A stretch of 64,000 nucleotides of DNA from RPQJ01 sp044226195 (GCA_044226195.1 JBGAHO010000012.1:24799-88798); one strand, 5' to 3'. Shown: positions 27,111-36,116, numbered from the stretch's first letter. A program made the numbers and translations. Notes: generated from the sequence alone by a model not told the origin.

Positions 27111-27275
27111 TCAGGCCTCCATCATCGCGAAGTCGCTCTTGCCCGCGCCGCAGCCCGGGCAATACCAGTCGGCGGGAACGTCCTCCCACTTCGTGCCTGG
27201 CGCGATGCCTTCGTCGGGTGCCCCGGCGGCCTCGTCGTAGATGTAGCCGCAGAAGAAGCACTGGTATTTCTTCAT
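27111..27275 (-). CDS. Rubredoxin
   Basis: The 54-aa protein MKKYQCFFCGYIYDEA...WYCPGCGAGKSDF has the two Cys-x2-Cys-Gly loops (Cys6/Cys9 and Cys39/Cys42) that bind a single Fe, plus the conserved DEGIAPGTKWEDVPADW core. Its length is standard. Rubredoxins carry electrons from reductases to oxygenases such as AlkB and some P450 or desaturase systems. The gene lies between the Rieske oxygenase and the MaoC-like gene in the same operon, making it a candidate redox partner. ATG 27273-27275 follows the AGGATCC/AGACAGGA region. Confidence 0.93.
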   Translation of the reverse strand: MKKYQCFFCGYIYDEAAGAPDEGIAPGTKWEDVPADWYCPGCGAGKSDFAMMEA

Positions 27276-27317
27276 GGATCCTGTCTCCTGGTCGTCATCC
27301 TACCGTCCGTCCGCCCG

Positions 27318-28676
27318 TCAGGGGAACAGGAACTCGTCGCGCAGTGCGCGATGCATGTTCGAGATCGCCACTTCCTGGACCGGGCTGGTGCGGTTGCCCG
27401 GGAAGCCGTGCAGCTTCATGCCCATCTGTACCTGCTCCATGTTGAGGAAGTCCTGCTCGAGGATGATCGACACGGGCCCGACGCCGCGCCAGTCTTCCTT
27501 GCCCATGAACTGGTGCCGCACCAGCGCGGGCTGGGCGCCGTCCGCGTAGCGCTCGAGGCCCCAGACGTCGTAGATGCACGAGTCCGGGTTGTCGCCGTCC
27601 GGCCGCGAGCGGTAGACGATGCAGCCGTCGAGGTACGGCAGCGTCACCATGTTCGGGAAGATGTGCCAGTCGAGACCGGCCCTGGCCATCTGCTCCGGCG
27701 TGATCGCCGGCCAGCCGGCACCGGTGGCGATGGCCGCTTCCTTCTGGAACTGCACGGTCTTGCCGAGCAGGGCCAGGTGCGGTTCGTCGGCGGAAGCCTC
27801 GGTGCGCAGGCGATGCGTCGCTGCACCGTCGCGAATCGAGATGAGGATCGGCAACTCGCGGTTCAGCCGCTCGAAGTACGCGATGATGCCTTCGCGCACG
27901 TCCGCGAGCGGCGGCTTGTTGAGCCGCGGCGAGGGCTGGCCCGAGAGCGCCTTCTCGTACGGGTTCATGAACATGCCGTGGCGCCCGTGCGCGAAGCTGC
28001 GCGTGTAGTCGTCGCCCATGTTCTCGAGCAACTGCGGGTGCGTCGCCGCGACGTGGTAGCCCTCGTCGAACGCTTCCTGCGCCACCTTCCAGTTGCAGGG
28101 CAGGCGGAAGGTCGCATAGAAGCGGAACTTCATCTTGCCGTACTCGTACGGCGCGAGGATGTCGCCCACCGGGTCGAGATGCTTCGCGAGCGGCTCGCAG
28201 TTCGGGTCCGGGTTGATGAACACGAACCCCTGCCAGGTGTCGACCTTCACCTCGCGCAGCTTCAGGTCGCCGTCGGCCATCGACTGGCAGCCGTGCCAGT
28301 CGTGGCGGTCGAGGACCGTGCGGACGGTGCCGTCGAGGTTCCACTGCCAGCCGTGGTAGTTGCAGTAGAAGCGCGCGACGTTGCCGGTCTTCTCGGTCAG
28401 CCGGCGGCCGCGGTGCAGGCACACGTTGTAATAGGCGTTGATCTTGTCGGGCGCCGAGCGCACGACGATGAACGACTGGTCGCAGATGTCGTAGGTGACG
28501 AAATCGCCGACCTTGGCGATCTCCTCCTCGCGGCAGGCGAGCTGCCACACCTTGGTCCACAACCGCTCCTTCTCGAGCTGCGCGAACTCGGGCGACACGT
28601 AATCCGAGGCGGGCACGAAATCCGGCCGTACCTTCTCGGCCCGCAGTGCGGCTTCGACGTCCTTGGAAACGGGCAT
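27318..28676 (-). CDS. Rieske non-heme iron oxygenase, alpha subunit
   Basis: The 452-aa protein has the Rieske [2Fe-2S] ligands in NVCLHRGRRL (near residue 85) and CNYHGWQWNLDG (near 104). The mononuclear Fe site lies in NWKVAQEAFDEGYHVAATHPQ (near 193), with a carboxylate later at DFLNMEQVQ. It matches ring-hydroxylating or demethylating oxygenases such as KshA/terpene-type members. It requires a reductase and possibly a ferredoxin, and the adjacent BoxA-like gene (1-bp spacing) and rubredoxin are obvious candidates. No beta subunit is present, suggesting a homotrimer. Confidence 0.92.
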   Translation of the reverse strand: MPVSKDVEAALRAEKVRPDFVPASDYVSPEFAQLEKERLWTKVWQLACREEEIAKVGDFVTYDICDQSFIVVRSAPDKINAYYNVCLHRGRRLTEKTGNVARFYCNYHGWQWNLDGTVRTVLDRHDWHGCQSMADGDLKLREVKVDTWQGFVFINPDPNCEPLAKHLDPVGDILAPYEYGKMKFRFYATFRLPCNWKVAQEAFDEGYHVAATHPQLLENMGDDYTRSFAHGRHGMFMNPYEKALSGQPSPRLNKPPLADVREGIIAYFERLNRELPILISIRDGAATHRLRTEASADEPHLALLGKTVQFQKEAAIATGAGWPAITPEQMARAGLDWHIFPNMVTLPYLDGCIVYRSRPDGDNPDSCIYDVWGLERYADGAQPALVRHQFMGKEDWRGVGPVSIILEQDFLNMEQVQMGMKLHGFPGNRTSPVQEVAISNMHRALRDEFLFP

Positions 28677-28677
28677 G

Positions 28678-29874
28678 TCAGTAAACCTCCACGTGATAGC
28701 GACCTTCTGAGACGAGTTGCGGCTGGAGCTGATCCCAGTCCGCGCCGGCCGACCGCAGGATTTCGGTCAACGCGTCGTGCACGCCCTTCTCCATTGCGGT
28801 GAGGCCGCACAGGTAGACGTAGCAGCGCTCGCGCAGGATCAGGCGCGAGACGAGTTCGGACTGTTCGCGCAGCAGGTCCTGCACGTAACGCTTCAGCTGC
28901 CCAGGCACACGCGAGTACGCCAGGTGCAGGTCGACCAGGCCCGCAGGCAGGGCCTGCAGGTCGTCGTGATAGGGCAGTTCGGCCGGGCCGCGGCCGCCGT
29001 AGAACAGTGCCATCGGCCCGCCGAGGTGGCGCGGCAGGCGCGTGCGACGCTGGATCATGCCGCGCATGGGAGCGATGCCGGTGCCGGTGCAGATCATCAG
29101 CAGGCTGGTGCTCGGTGCATCCGGCATCAGGAAGGTGTCGCCGACCGGACCAGTCACGCCGACCTGGCTGCCAACCGGCAGGTCGCACAGGTAGTTCGAG
29201 CACACGCCGCGAACCGCCTGCCCGTGGTGGTCGGCCAGCACCCGCTTCACGGTGAAAGCGACGTGCGGCTGGCCCGGCTGCTCACCGTCCCGCGCGCTCG
29301 CGACCGAGTAGAGCCGGATGTGATGCGGCCGGCCGAGGTCGTCGAATCCGGGCGGGATCACGCCCACCGACTGACCCTCGAGGATCGTACACGGCGCGTT
29401 CTCGAAGCCGAGCACGATGTGGCGTACCTCGGCACCATCGTCCGGCGAAGTGAGCGCCCGATTCTCGACGATCGTCGCGAGGCCCGGCTTCTGGATGGTG
29501 TAGGTGCCGATGACCGGCCGCGGCGCGCTGGGCGGTGCATGGTTGCGGCGACCCGCCTGCTCCACCGCATCGCGCACCGCGTCCGACTCGATGTCGTCGC
29601 CGAGCGGCAGCGGCGGCGGCAGCTCGATCCACTCGAGCTGCTGCTCCACCGTGTACGCGGTGTCGACCCGCACGACGCGCCAGTTGTCGATCGCGCCGGT
29701 CGAGCAGCCCTTGATGCAGTCCATGCGCTGGTCGCACTTCTCGACGTCCACCGCATAGCAGCGGTAGTCGTGCTGGATCGCCTGGCGCGTGCACGCCTCC
29801 TCGCAGCTGTTGCAGCGGGCGCACAGCTCGGGATCGATCAGGTGCTGGCGAAGAAAGCCGGCCGGGAGCGTCAT
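28678..29874 (-). CDS. BoxA-like ferredoxin-NADP reductase with N-terminal 4Fe-4S domain
   Basis: The 398-aa protein starts MTLPAGFLRQHLIDPELCARCNSCEEACTRQAIQ. CxxCxxCxxxC at residues 18-28 and a second partial cluster set (CDQRMDCIKGCSTGAI near 47-60) form a ferredoxin domain. Residues 120-398 form an FNR domain: RLYSVASARDG (FAD), CTGTGIAPMRGMI (NADP) and CYVYLCGLTAMEKGV. This is the architecture of benzoyl-CoA epoxidase reductase BoxA, but no BoxB is here; the partner is probably the Rieske oxygenase or the P450s. ATG 29872-29874 was chosen because it precedes the cluster motif closely. Confidence 0.85.
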   Translation of the reverse strand: MTLPAGFLRQHLIDPELCARCNSCEEACTRQAIQHDYRCYAVDVEKCDQRMDCIKGCSTGAIDNWRVVRVDTAYTVEQQLEWIELPPPLPLGDDIESDAVRDAVEQAGRRNHAPPSAPRPVIGTYTIQKPGLATIVENRALTSPDDGAEVRHIVLGFENAPCTILEGQSVGVIPPGFDDLGRPHHIRLYSVASARDGEQPGQPHVAFTVKRVLADHHGQAVRGVCSNYLCDLPVGSQVGVTGPVGDTFLMPDAPSTSLLMICTGTGIAPMRGMIQRRTRLPRHLGGPMALFYGGRGPAELPYHDDLQALPAGLVDLHLAYSRVPGQLKRYVQDLLREQSELVSRLILRERCYVYLCGLTAMEKGVHDALTEILRSAGADWDQLQPQLVSEGRYHVEVY

Positions 29875-29881
29875 GCCTGCC

Positions 29882-31096
29882 TCACGCTCCCCACTGCAGT
29901 GGAAGGTAGCGCACGCTCTGCACCTGGCCCGGGCTGAACGACACCTTCTCGCCGTACTTGATGTGGAACTTCGGGATGCGCTTGATCCACTCCTCGAGGA
30001 ACGCACGCAATTCGGTGCGGGCCAGGAACGAACCCGGGCAACGATGTGCGCCGGCACCGAAACCGGCGTGGATCGTGTTCTTGCGCGAGAAGTCCACCTC
30101 GAGCGGTCGGTCGAACTTGCGCTCGTCGAGCCCGTACAGGGCGCCGAACACGTACACGCGGTCGCCTTGCTTGAAGTGGATGCCCTTGTAGTCGAAGTCG
30201 CGCGTCAGCACGCGACCGGTCGCGCTCACGCCGAAGCGGCGCAGCATCTCGTCGACCGCGTTCGGAACCAGCGCCGGCTGGTCGACCAGCTGCTTGAGGT
30301 GGTCGGGGTGCGTGGCGAGGAAATGCGCCATGAAGCCCATCGTGCTCGCGACGGTATCGAGACCGCCGAACAGCACGACGCGGCACATCGCGAAGATCTC
30401 GTCGTCGGTGATCGTCCGGCCGGCCACCTTCGCGCCGACGATGGCGCTGATCAGGTCGGTGCCCAGGTTCGACTTGCGGGCAGCCACCAGGCCACGGATG
30501 TACTCATCCATGCGCAGGAAGCCTTCCTGGTGCTGCTCGACCGTGCCGCGCGTGACGTACTCAGTCCACTCGAGCAATTTCAGGCGGTCGGAAGCCGGCA
30601 GCCCGGTGAGCTTGAGGAAGATCGCAATGGGCAGTTGCAGGGCGAAGTCGCGGATGAACTCGCACTCGCCCTTGGCCTGGAACTCGTCGATCATCTCGAC
30701 CGCGAGCGTGCGGACGTCCTGCTCCAGCGCACCGATGAACTTGGGCGTGAACCAAGGCGTGACGATCGCCCGGTATTCCGTGTGCTCGGGCGGGTCGGCC
30801 TCGAGCGGCAGGAGCCGATGCACGGGCGAGCCCTCCGGCAACAGGGCCTTCTGGAACGACGCCTGGGTCATGGAGAACGGATCGTGGTTCTTCTGGATGA
30901 AGTCGATGTCCTCGCCGCGGGTCACCAGCCAGTGCCCCTTGTGGTGCGGCGTCCAGACGATGTCCGGACCGTCCTGCAGCTTGCGCCAGGCCAGGTGGAC
31001 GTCCTCGCGTCCGCCGGGCGGATTGAGGATGTCGAAGTCGACCACGAGATTGGCCGGCACGTTGTCCGGACGCGTTGCGAGTGCAGCGGTATGCAT
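29882..31096 (-). CDS. Cytochrome P450, CYP101 (P450cam)-like
   Basis: The 404-aa P450 has the I-helix motif FGGLDTVASTMGF (near 245), ExxR-type EMLRRFG and the heme loop FGAGAHRCPGSFLAR (Cys near 350). The N-terminal PANLVVDFDILNPPGG, the GGLDTV motif and the tail are strikingly like P450cam, so a terpenoid-like or bicyclic substrate is plausible. ATG 31094-31096 follows the TGA of the upstream P450; a GTG five codons earlier overlaps that stop (31102) and is an alternative. No putidaredoxin-type gene is adjacent; the BoxA-like reductase follows by 7 bp. Confidence 0.9.
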   Translation of the reverse strand: MHTAALATRPDNVPANLVVDFDILNPPGGREDVHLAWRKLQDGPDIVWTPHHKGHWLVTRGEDIDFIQKNHDPFSMTQASFQKALLPEGSPVHRLLPLEADPPEHTEYRAIVTPWFTPKFIGALEQDVRTLAVEMIDEFQAKGECEFIRDFALQLPIAIFLKLTGLPASDRLKLLEWTEYVTRGTVEQHQEGFLRMDEYIRGLVAARKSNLGTDLISAIVGAKVAGRTITDDEIFAMCRVVLFGGLDTVASTMGFMAHFLATHPDHLKQLVDQPALVPNAVDEMLRRFGVSATGRVLTRDFDYKGIHFKQGDRVYVFGALYGLDERKFDRPLEVDFSRKNTIHAGFGAGAHRCPGSFLARTELRAFLEEWIKRIPKFHIKYGEKVSFSPGQVQSVRYLPLQWGA

Positions 31097-31101
31097 GTCG
31101 G

Positions 31102-32352
31102 TCAGTTCCACGTGACGTGCACGGCATCGGCGCCGCGCAGGGTGTAGCCGAGGATCCTCGGGGCCGGGAAATCACCGTCGAGCCGCAGGTCCGGGAAGCG
31201 GTCGAGCAGCGTGTTGAGTGCCATCTGCAGTTCCATGCGCGCGAGGTGCTGGCCGATGCAGACGTGGGGTCCGTAACCGAACGCCACGTGACGCTGCGTC
31301 GGGCGGAAGATGTCGAACTTGTGCGGGTCCTGCCAGCGCGTGTAGTCGCGGTTGGCCGCGGAGATGCCGACTGTCACCAGCACGCCGCCCGGGATCTTCA
31401 CGCCCCCCACTTCCGTGTCGGCCGCGCAGCCGCGGTAGATCGAGCCGATCGGACCGGACCAGCGCAGCCCCTCCTCGATCGCCTGCGGAATCAGCCGGCG
31501 GTCCTGGCGGATCGCCTCGAGCTGTTCGGGGTGGTTGAACAGCGCCGCGAGGATGTTCGAAAAGCCGTGGTAGCTCGTGTCGCCGCCCGCGTTCATGAGC
31601 TGGCGGAAGAAGGACACGATCACGTTCTCGGGCAGGCGCTGGCCGTCGATCTCGGCATTGGCCACCGCGCTGACGAGGTTCGATTCGGAGTCGAGGCCGC
31701 GGCGCTCCTCGATCAGCTTCGACAGGTAGTTCCAGAGGAACTGCGAGGCGCGCACGCCGTGGTCGTGGTCGAAGGTGACGCACATCTGCGCCATCGCGAT
31801 CTTGTGGAACAGCGGACGCTGCTCCTCGTCCATGTCCATCAGGTCCATGATGAACTGGAACGGGAAGTGCAGCGCGAGGTCGTGGACCAGCTCGGCCCTG
31901 CCCTTCGATTCGAACTTCGCCACCAGTCGGTCGATCACCGCCTGGAAGCGCGGCTTCAGCGCCTGCAGCATCTTCGGCGTGAACACGGACTGGAACAGGC
32001 GGCGGTACTTTGCGTGCTCCGGGCCGTCCATGGTGGTGACGGAGTCGCCGAAGGTGATACCGAGGTTGCGCTGGTAGATCGCGTTCGGGAATCGGGCCGC
32101 ATCCATCAGGACTTCCGACACGGCGTCGAAGCCGAGCACGGCGTACTGCTCGAGGCCGTCCATGGTCTGGTCGGGCAGCACGCCGAGTTGCTCGCGCAGG
32201 TTCGTCTTCTGCACGGGGCCGCCCGCGCGCAGCAAGCGGTCGAAGACCGAGTACGGGTCGGCCATGTGTCCTTCGTTGCCCGCCTTCATCAGCGCGGTGA
32301 ACGGGTCGAAGTCGTCGTCGAAGTCCTCGATGCGCAACTTGCTGGCAGCCAT
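31102..32352 (-). CDS. Cytochrome P450
   Basis: The 416-aa P450 carries the I-helix MNAGGDTSYHGFSN (near 245), ExxR in EEGLRWSG, and the heme loop FGYGPHVCIGQHLAR (Cys near 365). DGPEHAKYRRLFQSVFTPKML is the typical helix C region. Overall it resembles bacterial class I P450s such as CYP107/142-like hydroxylases, distinct from the P450cam-like neighbour. It is separated from the TetR gene by 26 bp and leads into the second P450, so both are expected to be co-transcribed. Substrate unknown. Confidence 0.9.
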   Translation of the reverse strand: MAASKLRIEDFDDDFDPFTALMKAGNEGHMADPYSVFDRLLRAGGPVQKTNLREQLGVLPDQTMDGLEQYAVLGFDAVSEVLMDAARFPNAIYQRNLGITFGDSVTTMDGPEHAKYRRLFQSVFTPKMLQALKPRFQAVIDRLVAKFESKGRAELVHDLALHFPFQFIMDLMDMDEEQRPLFHKIAMAQMCVTFDHDHGVRASQFLWNYLSKLIEERRGLDSESNLVSAVANAEIDGQRLPENVIVSFFRQLMNAGGDTSYHGFSNILAALFNHPEQLEAIRQDRRLIPQAIEEGLRWSGPIGSIYRGCAADTEVGGVKIPGGVLVTVGISAANRDYTRWQDPHKFDIFRPTQRHVAFGYGPHVCIGQHLARMELQMALNTLLDRFPDLRLDGDFPAPRILGYTLRGADAVHVTWN

Positions 32353-32378
32353 GATTCCTCCAGGCGTCCTTGTCAGGT

Positions 32379-33032
32379 CTATGAGTGGCGGGCAGGCCGC
32401 CGCGCAGGGGAAGCGGGCCGGTACTTCCAGCCGCGCAGAAGAATGTCGAGGCGCATGCGCACGAACTCGTCGAGCGCCTTGCCGCGCAGCGGCGGCTCGT
32501 ACATGAAGCGCATGCCGCCCATCGCTGCGGTGCTGAACATCTCGGCGGCGTCTTCGGGATCGGCGATGTCGAGCGAACCGTCGGCACAGCGCTTGCGCAG
32601 GTAATCGGCGAGCGGGCGCAGGTATTCGCGCGTGTCCTCGCGCACGGTCGTCGCCAGGTCCGGGAACAGCGCGGCCTGCGTGATGGTCATCGACATGACC
32701 GCGAGCGCGCGCGGTGTCGTCAGCGTGCGATGCAGGCGGCGCATGACGGCGGCGAGCGTCGCCTCCACGTCGCCGTCGATCTCGCTCATCGGCATCTCGG
32801 CCCGCGGCACGGACTCGAACGAATGCAGCACGCTCTCGCGGTACAGCCGCTCCTTGCCGCCGAACTGCCGGTAGAGCGTGTCCTTGTTGACGCCCGCCGC
32901 GCGCGCGATGCCTTCGATGCTGGCGGCGCCGAAGCCCTTCGCGAGGAACTCCTCGAGGGCGACCACGAGGATGCGCTCGCGCAATTCGACGGCATCGCTC
33001 TGCGTCGGCCGACCCGGCGCGCGCTTGGCCAT
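32379..33032 (-). CDS. TetR/AcrR family transcriptional regulator
   Basis: The 217-aa protein has the N-terminal HTH (FGAASIEGIARAAGVNKDTLYRQFGGKERLY, residues 33-63) and a variable helical C-terminal ligand domain. ATG 33030-33032 gives MAKRAPGRPTQSDAVELRERIL, a standard TetR start. It is the first gene of the P450/Rieske operon and diverges from the Gfo/Idh gene. A perfect palindrome at 33215-33225 in the gap is its likely operator, implying autoregulation and ligand-induced expression of the operon. The ligand is unknown. Confidence 0.9.
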   Translation of the reverse strand: MAKRAPGRPTQSDAVELRERILVVALEEFLAKGFGAASIEGIARAAGVNKDTLYRQFGGKERLYRESVLHSFESVPRAEMPMSEIDGDVEATLAAVMRRLHRTLTTPRALAVMSMTITQAALFPDLATTVREDTREYLRPLADYLRKRCADGSLDIADPEDAAEMFSTAAMGGMRFMYEPPLRGKALDEFVRMRLDILLRGWKYRPASPARRPARHS

Positions 33033-33214
33033 CACCTTGCCTGTCCTGGACGGCGACATCGCGTGTCCGGCCCCTGCCGCTCCCCCGAGCATTAATCCGA
33101 CGGTGGCGTCGGATTATTCGCAACCGGACCCGCCCGACCAGTACGGGAAAATGCCTACGAATCGCGCCCAAACCCCTGAAAAATCAGCAAGTCCCTGAAT
33201 GCCTGACAATTTCT

Positions 33215-33225
33215 GAACATTGTTC
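33215..33225. promoter_or_regulatory. Palindromic operator GAACA-T-TGTTC
   Basis: A perfect 11-bp palindrome GAACATTGTTC lies in the 243-bp divergent gap between tetR (33032) and the oxidoreductase gene (33276), in an AT-rich stretch that also holds TATGTAAAT (33230-33238). Its position suits a dimeric TetR-type repressor controlling the divergent promoters. No other gene or conserved RNA was seen in the gap. Assignment to the neighbouring TetR is inference. Confidence 0.45.
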
Positions 33226-33275
33226 TACTATGTAAATCGTTCTCATCGGACTGCCGCAACGCAACAGGAGCCGCC

Positions 33276-34448
33276 TTGAGCACCTCCCACGACCGCCCGC
33301 TGCGCATCGGGATCATCGGCGCGAACTGGAGCCTGAAAGTGCACGGGACGGCCTGGCGCCTGTTGCCGGGCGTCGAAGTCGCCGCGGTCTGCACCGCGCA
33401 CCAGGAGACGGCGGAGGCCGCCGCGAAGATGTTCGGCGTGCCGAAGGCGTACTGGAACGTCGCCGACCTCGCCGCGGATCCGACACTCGACATCATCGAC
33501 GTCGGCAGCCGGCCGTCGTTCCGCTACGACATGGTCATGGCGGCCCTGCAGGGCGGCAAGCACGTGTACGACGCCCTGCCCTTCGCACTCAGCGCAGCGA
33601 AAGCGCGCGAGATGCTCGATGCGCAGCAGCGCGCGAAGCGCGTCGGCATCGTCGATGCGCAGTTCCGCTGGGTGCCGGCCGGCATGCACATGAAGAAGCT
33701 GGTGGATGAAGGCTTCATCGGCCAGCCGCTGGGCTTCAACGTGCAGCTGCTGATGCCGCTCATGCGCCGCAACGACCAGCCCTACCCGTATTGCGCGTTC
33801 CCCGAGGGAGGCGTGAGCCCGTATCACTGGCTTGCCGACGCGACGAGCGGCGGCGGCGGCTGGCGCAACTTCGGATCACACACCGTGCTGTTCCTCACGC
33901 ACCTGCTCGGCCCGGTGGACCAGGCCGTCGGCGCGACCGCCACCGGCGTGAAGCAGTGGATCCTGCCCGACGGCACGCAGCTCACGCCGGGCACCGAAGA
34001 CCTCGGCAGCGCGACGCTGCGTCTCGCGAATGGCGCCATCGGCAACGTGCAGACCGGCTGGTGCGTACCGGACGCGGCGTGCCTGCGCGTGGAGGTGTGG
34101 GGCGATCGGGGCCGCCTGCTGCTCGAGGACCCGACCTTCGGCGACGGCATCTCCGCGCGGCTCTATGCCGCCAAGACCGGCACCAACGAGTACGGCTTCC
34201 CGATCGGCCAGGTGCTCGACATACCGGCCGCGTACTACGAGGTGCCCGGCACGCCCTTCAAGAAGGAAGGCGCCCCGCCCTACATGGTGTCGATGGGCTG
34301 GATGTTCCACGACATGGTGCGCACGATCCGCGAAGGCGGTCCGGGCTCGCCGAATTTCGCCGAGGCACATCACGCACAACAGGTGGTCGAGGCAGTGATC
34401 GAATCGCAGAAGTCCGGACGCTGGATGCGCGTCGCGGACATGGGCTAG
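33276..34448 (+). CDS. Gfo/Idh/MocA family oxidoreductase with altered active site
   Basis: The 390-aa protein opens with a Rossmann NAD(P) fold, RIGIIGANWSLKVH, and continues with the alpha/beta C-terminal domain. The usual EKP motif (catalytic Lys) is replaced by DALPFALS near residue 102. TTG start at 33276 is supported by AGGAG 6-7 bp upstream and by the MSTSHDRPLRIG start. It lies upstream of the VOC gene (13 bp) and divergent from tetR. Family members oxidise or reduce hydroxyl groups of sugars and cyclic compounds; loss of the Lys leaves the reaction open. Confidence 0.8.
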   Translation: MSTSHDRPLRIGIIGANWSLKVHGTAWRLLPGVEVAAVCTAHQETAEAAAKMFGVPKAYWNVADLAADPTLDIIDVGSRPSFRYDMVMAALQGGKHVYDALPFALSAAKAREMLDAQQRAKRVGIVDAQFRWVPAGMHMKKLVDEGFIGQPLGFNVQLLMPLMRRNDQPYPYCAFPEGGVSPYHWLADATSGGGGWRNFGSHTVLFLTHLLGPVDQAVGATATGVKQWILPDGTQLTPGTEDLGSATLRLANGAIGNVQTGWCVPDAACLRVEVWGDRGRLLLEDPTFGDGISARLYAAKTGTNEYGFPIGQVLDIPAAYYEVPGTPFKKEGAPPYMVSMGWMFHDMVRTIREGGPGSPNFAEAHHAQQVVEAVIESQKSGRWMRVADMG

Positions 34449-34461
34449 AGGAGCCAGCGAG

Positions 34462-34944
34462 ATGAACGGACCGACCGGCAACGGGCTCTACGCCGCCCGC
34501 CATTTCCAGAATGCGTATACGACCCGCGACGTCGATGCAGCCGCGCGGATGTTCGCCGAGCGCCACGGCGTGAAGACCTTCCACTACATGCGCGACGTGC
34601 CGTTCGGCCCCGGCGCCACGATCCACATCGGCCTCGCGTGGGCCGGCGACGTGATGATCGAACTGATCCAGCCCGACGGCGGCGACAACCTGTACACGAA
34701 CTGGCTGCCGCCCGCGGGCCAGCATCTGCGCTTTCACCACATGGGACACCTGATCGCCGACAAGGCCGAGTTCGAGCGCGTCAGCCAGCTCGGCACGCGC
34801 AGCCTGCCAGTGGCGATCCAGGGCGTGAACCACGGCGTGCACTACCTGTATCTCGACGCGCGCGCCGAGCTCGGCCACTTCCTCGAGTACGTCCACCTCG
34901 AGGGTGATGCGACCCACCTGTTCGACCCGGTGCCGCGCTACTGA
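34462..34944 (+). CDS. VOC superfamily protein (glyoxalase/extradiol dioxygenase fold)
   Basis: The 160-aa protein shows the VOC beta-alpha-beta layout: AARHFQNAYTTRDVDAAARMF near the N-terminus, MIELIQPDGGDNLYTNWL in the middle and RFHHMGHLIADKAEFERV with histidines that could bind metal. The C-terminal YLYLDARAELGHFLEYVHLEG completes the domain. It starts after GAGGAGCCAGCGAG and is co-transcribed with the Gfo/Idh gene. The substrate is unknown. It is convergent with the epoxide hydrolase gene 3 bp away. Confidence 0.82.
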   Translation: MNGPTGNGLYAARHFQNAYTTRDVDAAARMFAERHGVKTFHYMRDVPFGPGATIHIGLAWAGDVMIELIQPDGGDNLYTNWLPPAGQHLRFHHMGHLIADKAEFERVSQLGTRSLPVAIQGVNHGVHYLYLDARAELGHFLEYVHLEGDATHLFDPVPRY

Positions 34945-34947
34945 TCC

Positions 34948-36084
34948 TCAGCGCAGCGGCCGGAAGCAGTCCCGCACCTCGCGCACGAAGGCTTCCGGCT
35001 GCTCCAGCGCGGCGAAGTGCCCGCCGCGCTCGAGATCGGTCCAGTGCACGATGTTCGTGAAGGTCTCGGCGGCCCAGTGCCGCGGAGCCAGGAAGATCTC
35101 CTTCGGGAAGCGGCTGAAGCCCGTCGGCAGGTCGGTCACGAAACGCGGCAGCTTGCCGAAGCTTTCCCAGTACAGTCGCGCGGACGACGCGGCCGAGTTC
35201 GTCAGCCAGTAGAGCGTGATGTCGTCGAGCATCTCGTCGCGGGTCAGCACCGACTCCGGGTCGTCGTGGCAGTCGGTCCACGCCCGGAATTTCTCGTAGA
35301 TCCACATGGCCTGCCCGACCGGCGAATCGGCCAGCCCGTACCCCAGCGTCTGCGGCCGCGTGGACTGCTCGATCGCGTAGCCGTTTTCGAGCTTCTGGTA
35401 GCGATCGAGCAGCGCGAGCGCGCGGCGCTCTTCCTCGTTCGGCTCTTTCGGAAACACCTTCGGGAACGCGGCGACGATGTTCATGTGCACGGCGGCGAGG
35501 CCGGCAGGCTTCAGCCGGGCCAGTTCGCCGGTCACGGCCGCGCCCCAGTCCCCGCCCTGCGCGAAGTAGCGCGTGTAGCCGAGACGCTGCATCAGCGCGT
35601 GCCACGCCGTGGCGATGCGCGGGATGTTCCAGCCCGGAGCGGTGGGCTTGCCCGACAACCCGTACCCGGGCAAGGACGGCGCGACGACGTGGAACGCGTC
35701 CTCCGCGCGCCCGCCGTGGCGCTGCGGCTCGGTGAGTGGCCCGATCACCTTGTGGAATTCCAGCACCGATCCCGGCCAGCCGTGCGTGATGAGCAGCGGC
35801 GCCGCACCGGGATTCGACGAGGGCACGTGCAGGAAGTGCAGGTCGAGCCCGTCGATCACCGTGCGGAACTGGCCGAAGCCGTTCAGCATCGCCTCGCAGC
35901 GGCGCCAGTCGTAACTCTCGCGCCAGTAGTCGACCAGCGCCTGGGCCCGGGCGAGCGGCACGCCCTGCGACCAGCCCTCGCCGGTCTCGCGCTCGGGCCA
36001 GCGCACGCGGTTCAACCGGTCGTACAGGTCGTCGAGATCCGCCTGCGGCACGTGCAGGGTCCAGGGGGTCACCGCATCCGTCAT
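34948..36084 (-). CDS. Epoxide hydrolase (EHN-domain alpha/beta hydrolase)
   Basis: The 378-aa protein has an N-terminal EHN segment (LDDLYDRLNRVRWPERETGEGWSQG, residues 17-41) and the hydrolase fold with HGWPGSVLEF (near 100), the nucleophile elbow GGDWGAAVTGELA (Asp near 178) and the C-terminal GGHFAALEQPEAFV with catalytic His. It would open epoxides made by oxygenases, e.g. those of the neighbouring P450s. ATG 36082-36084 follows GGACGGAC. It sits 32 bp after the SDR gene, likely in one transcript. Confidence 0.9.
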   Translation of the reverse strand: MTDAVTPWTLHVPQADLDDLYDRLNRVRWPERETGEGWSQGVPLARAQALVDYWRESYDWRRCEAMLNGFGQFRTVIDGLDLHFLHVPSSNPGAAPLLITHGWPGSVLEFHKVIGPLTEPQRHGGRAEDAFHVVAPSLPGYGLSGKPTAPGWNIPRIATAWHALMQRLGYTRYFAQGGDWGAAVTGELARLKPAGLAAVHMNIVAAFPKVFPKEPNEEERRALALLDRYQKLENGYAIEQSTRPQTLGYGLADSPVGQAMWIYEKFRAWTDCHDDPESVLTRDEMLDDITLYWLTNSAASSARLYWESFGKLPRFVTDLPTGFSRFPKEIFLAPRHWAAETFTNIVHWTDLERGGHFAALEQPEAFVREVRDCFRPLR

Positions 36085-36116
36085 GTCCGTCCCTCCACGA
36101 CTGCAACCAGCGCGCG

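Noticed and set aside
28678..29874. Benzoyl-CoA (box) degradation pathway from the BoxA-like protein
   Set aside because: BoxB and BoxC are not present nearby; the neighbours are P450 and Rieske genes, so only the reductase architecture is shared.
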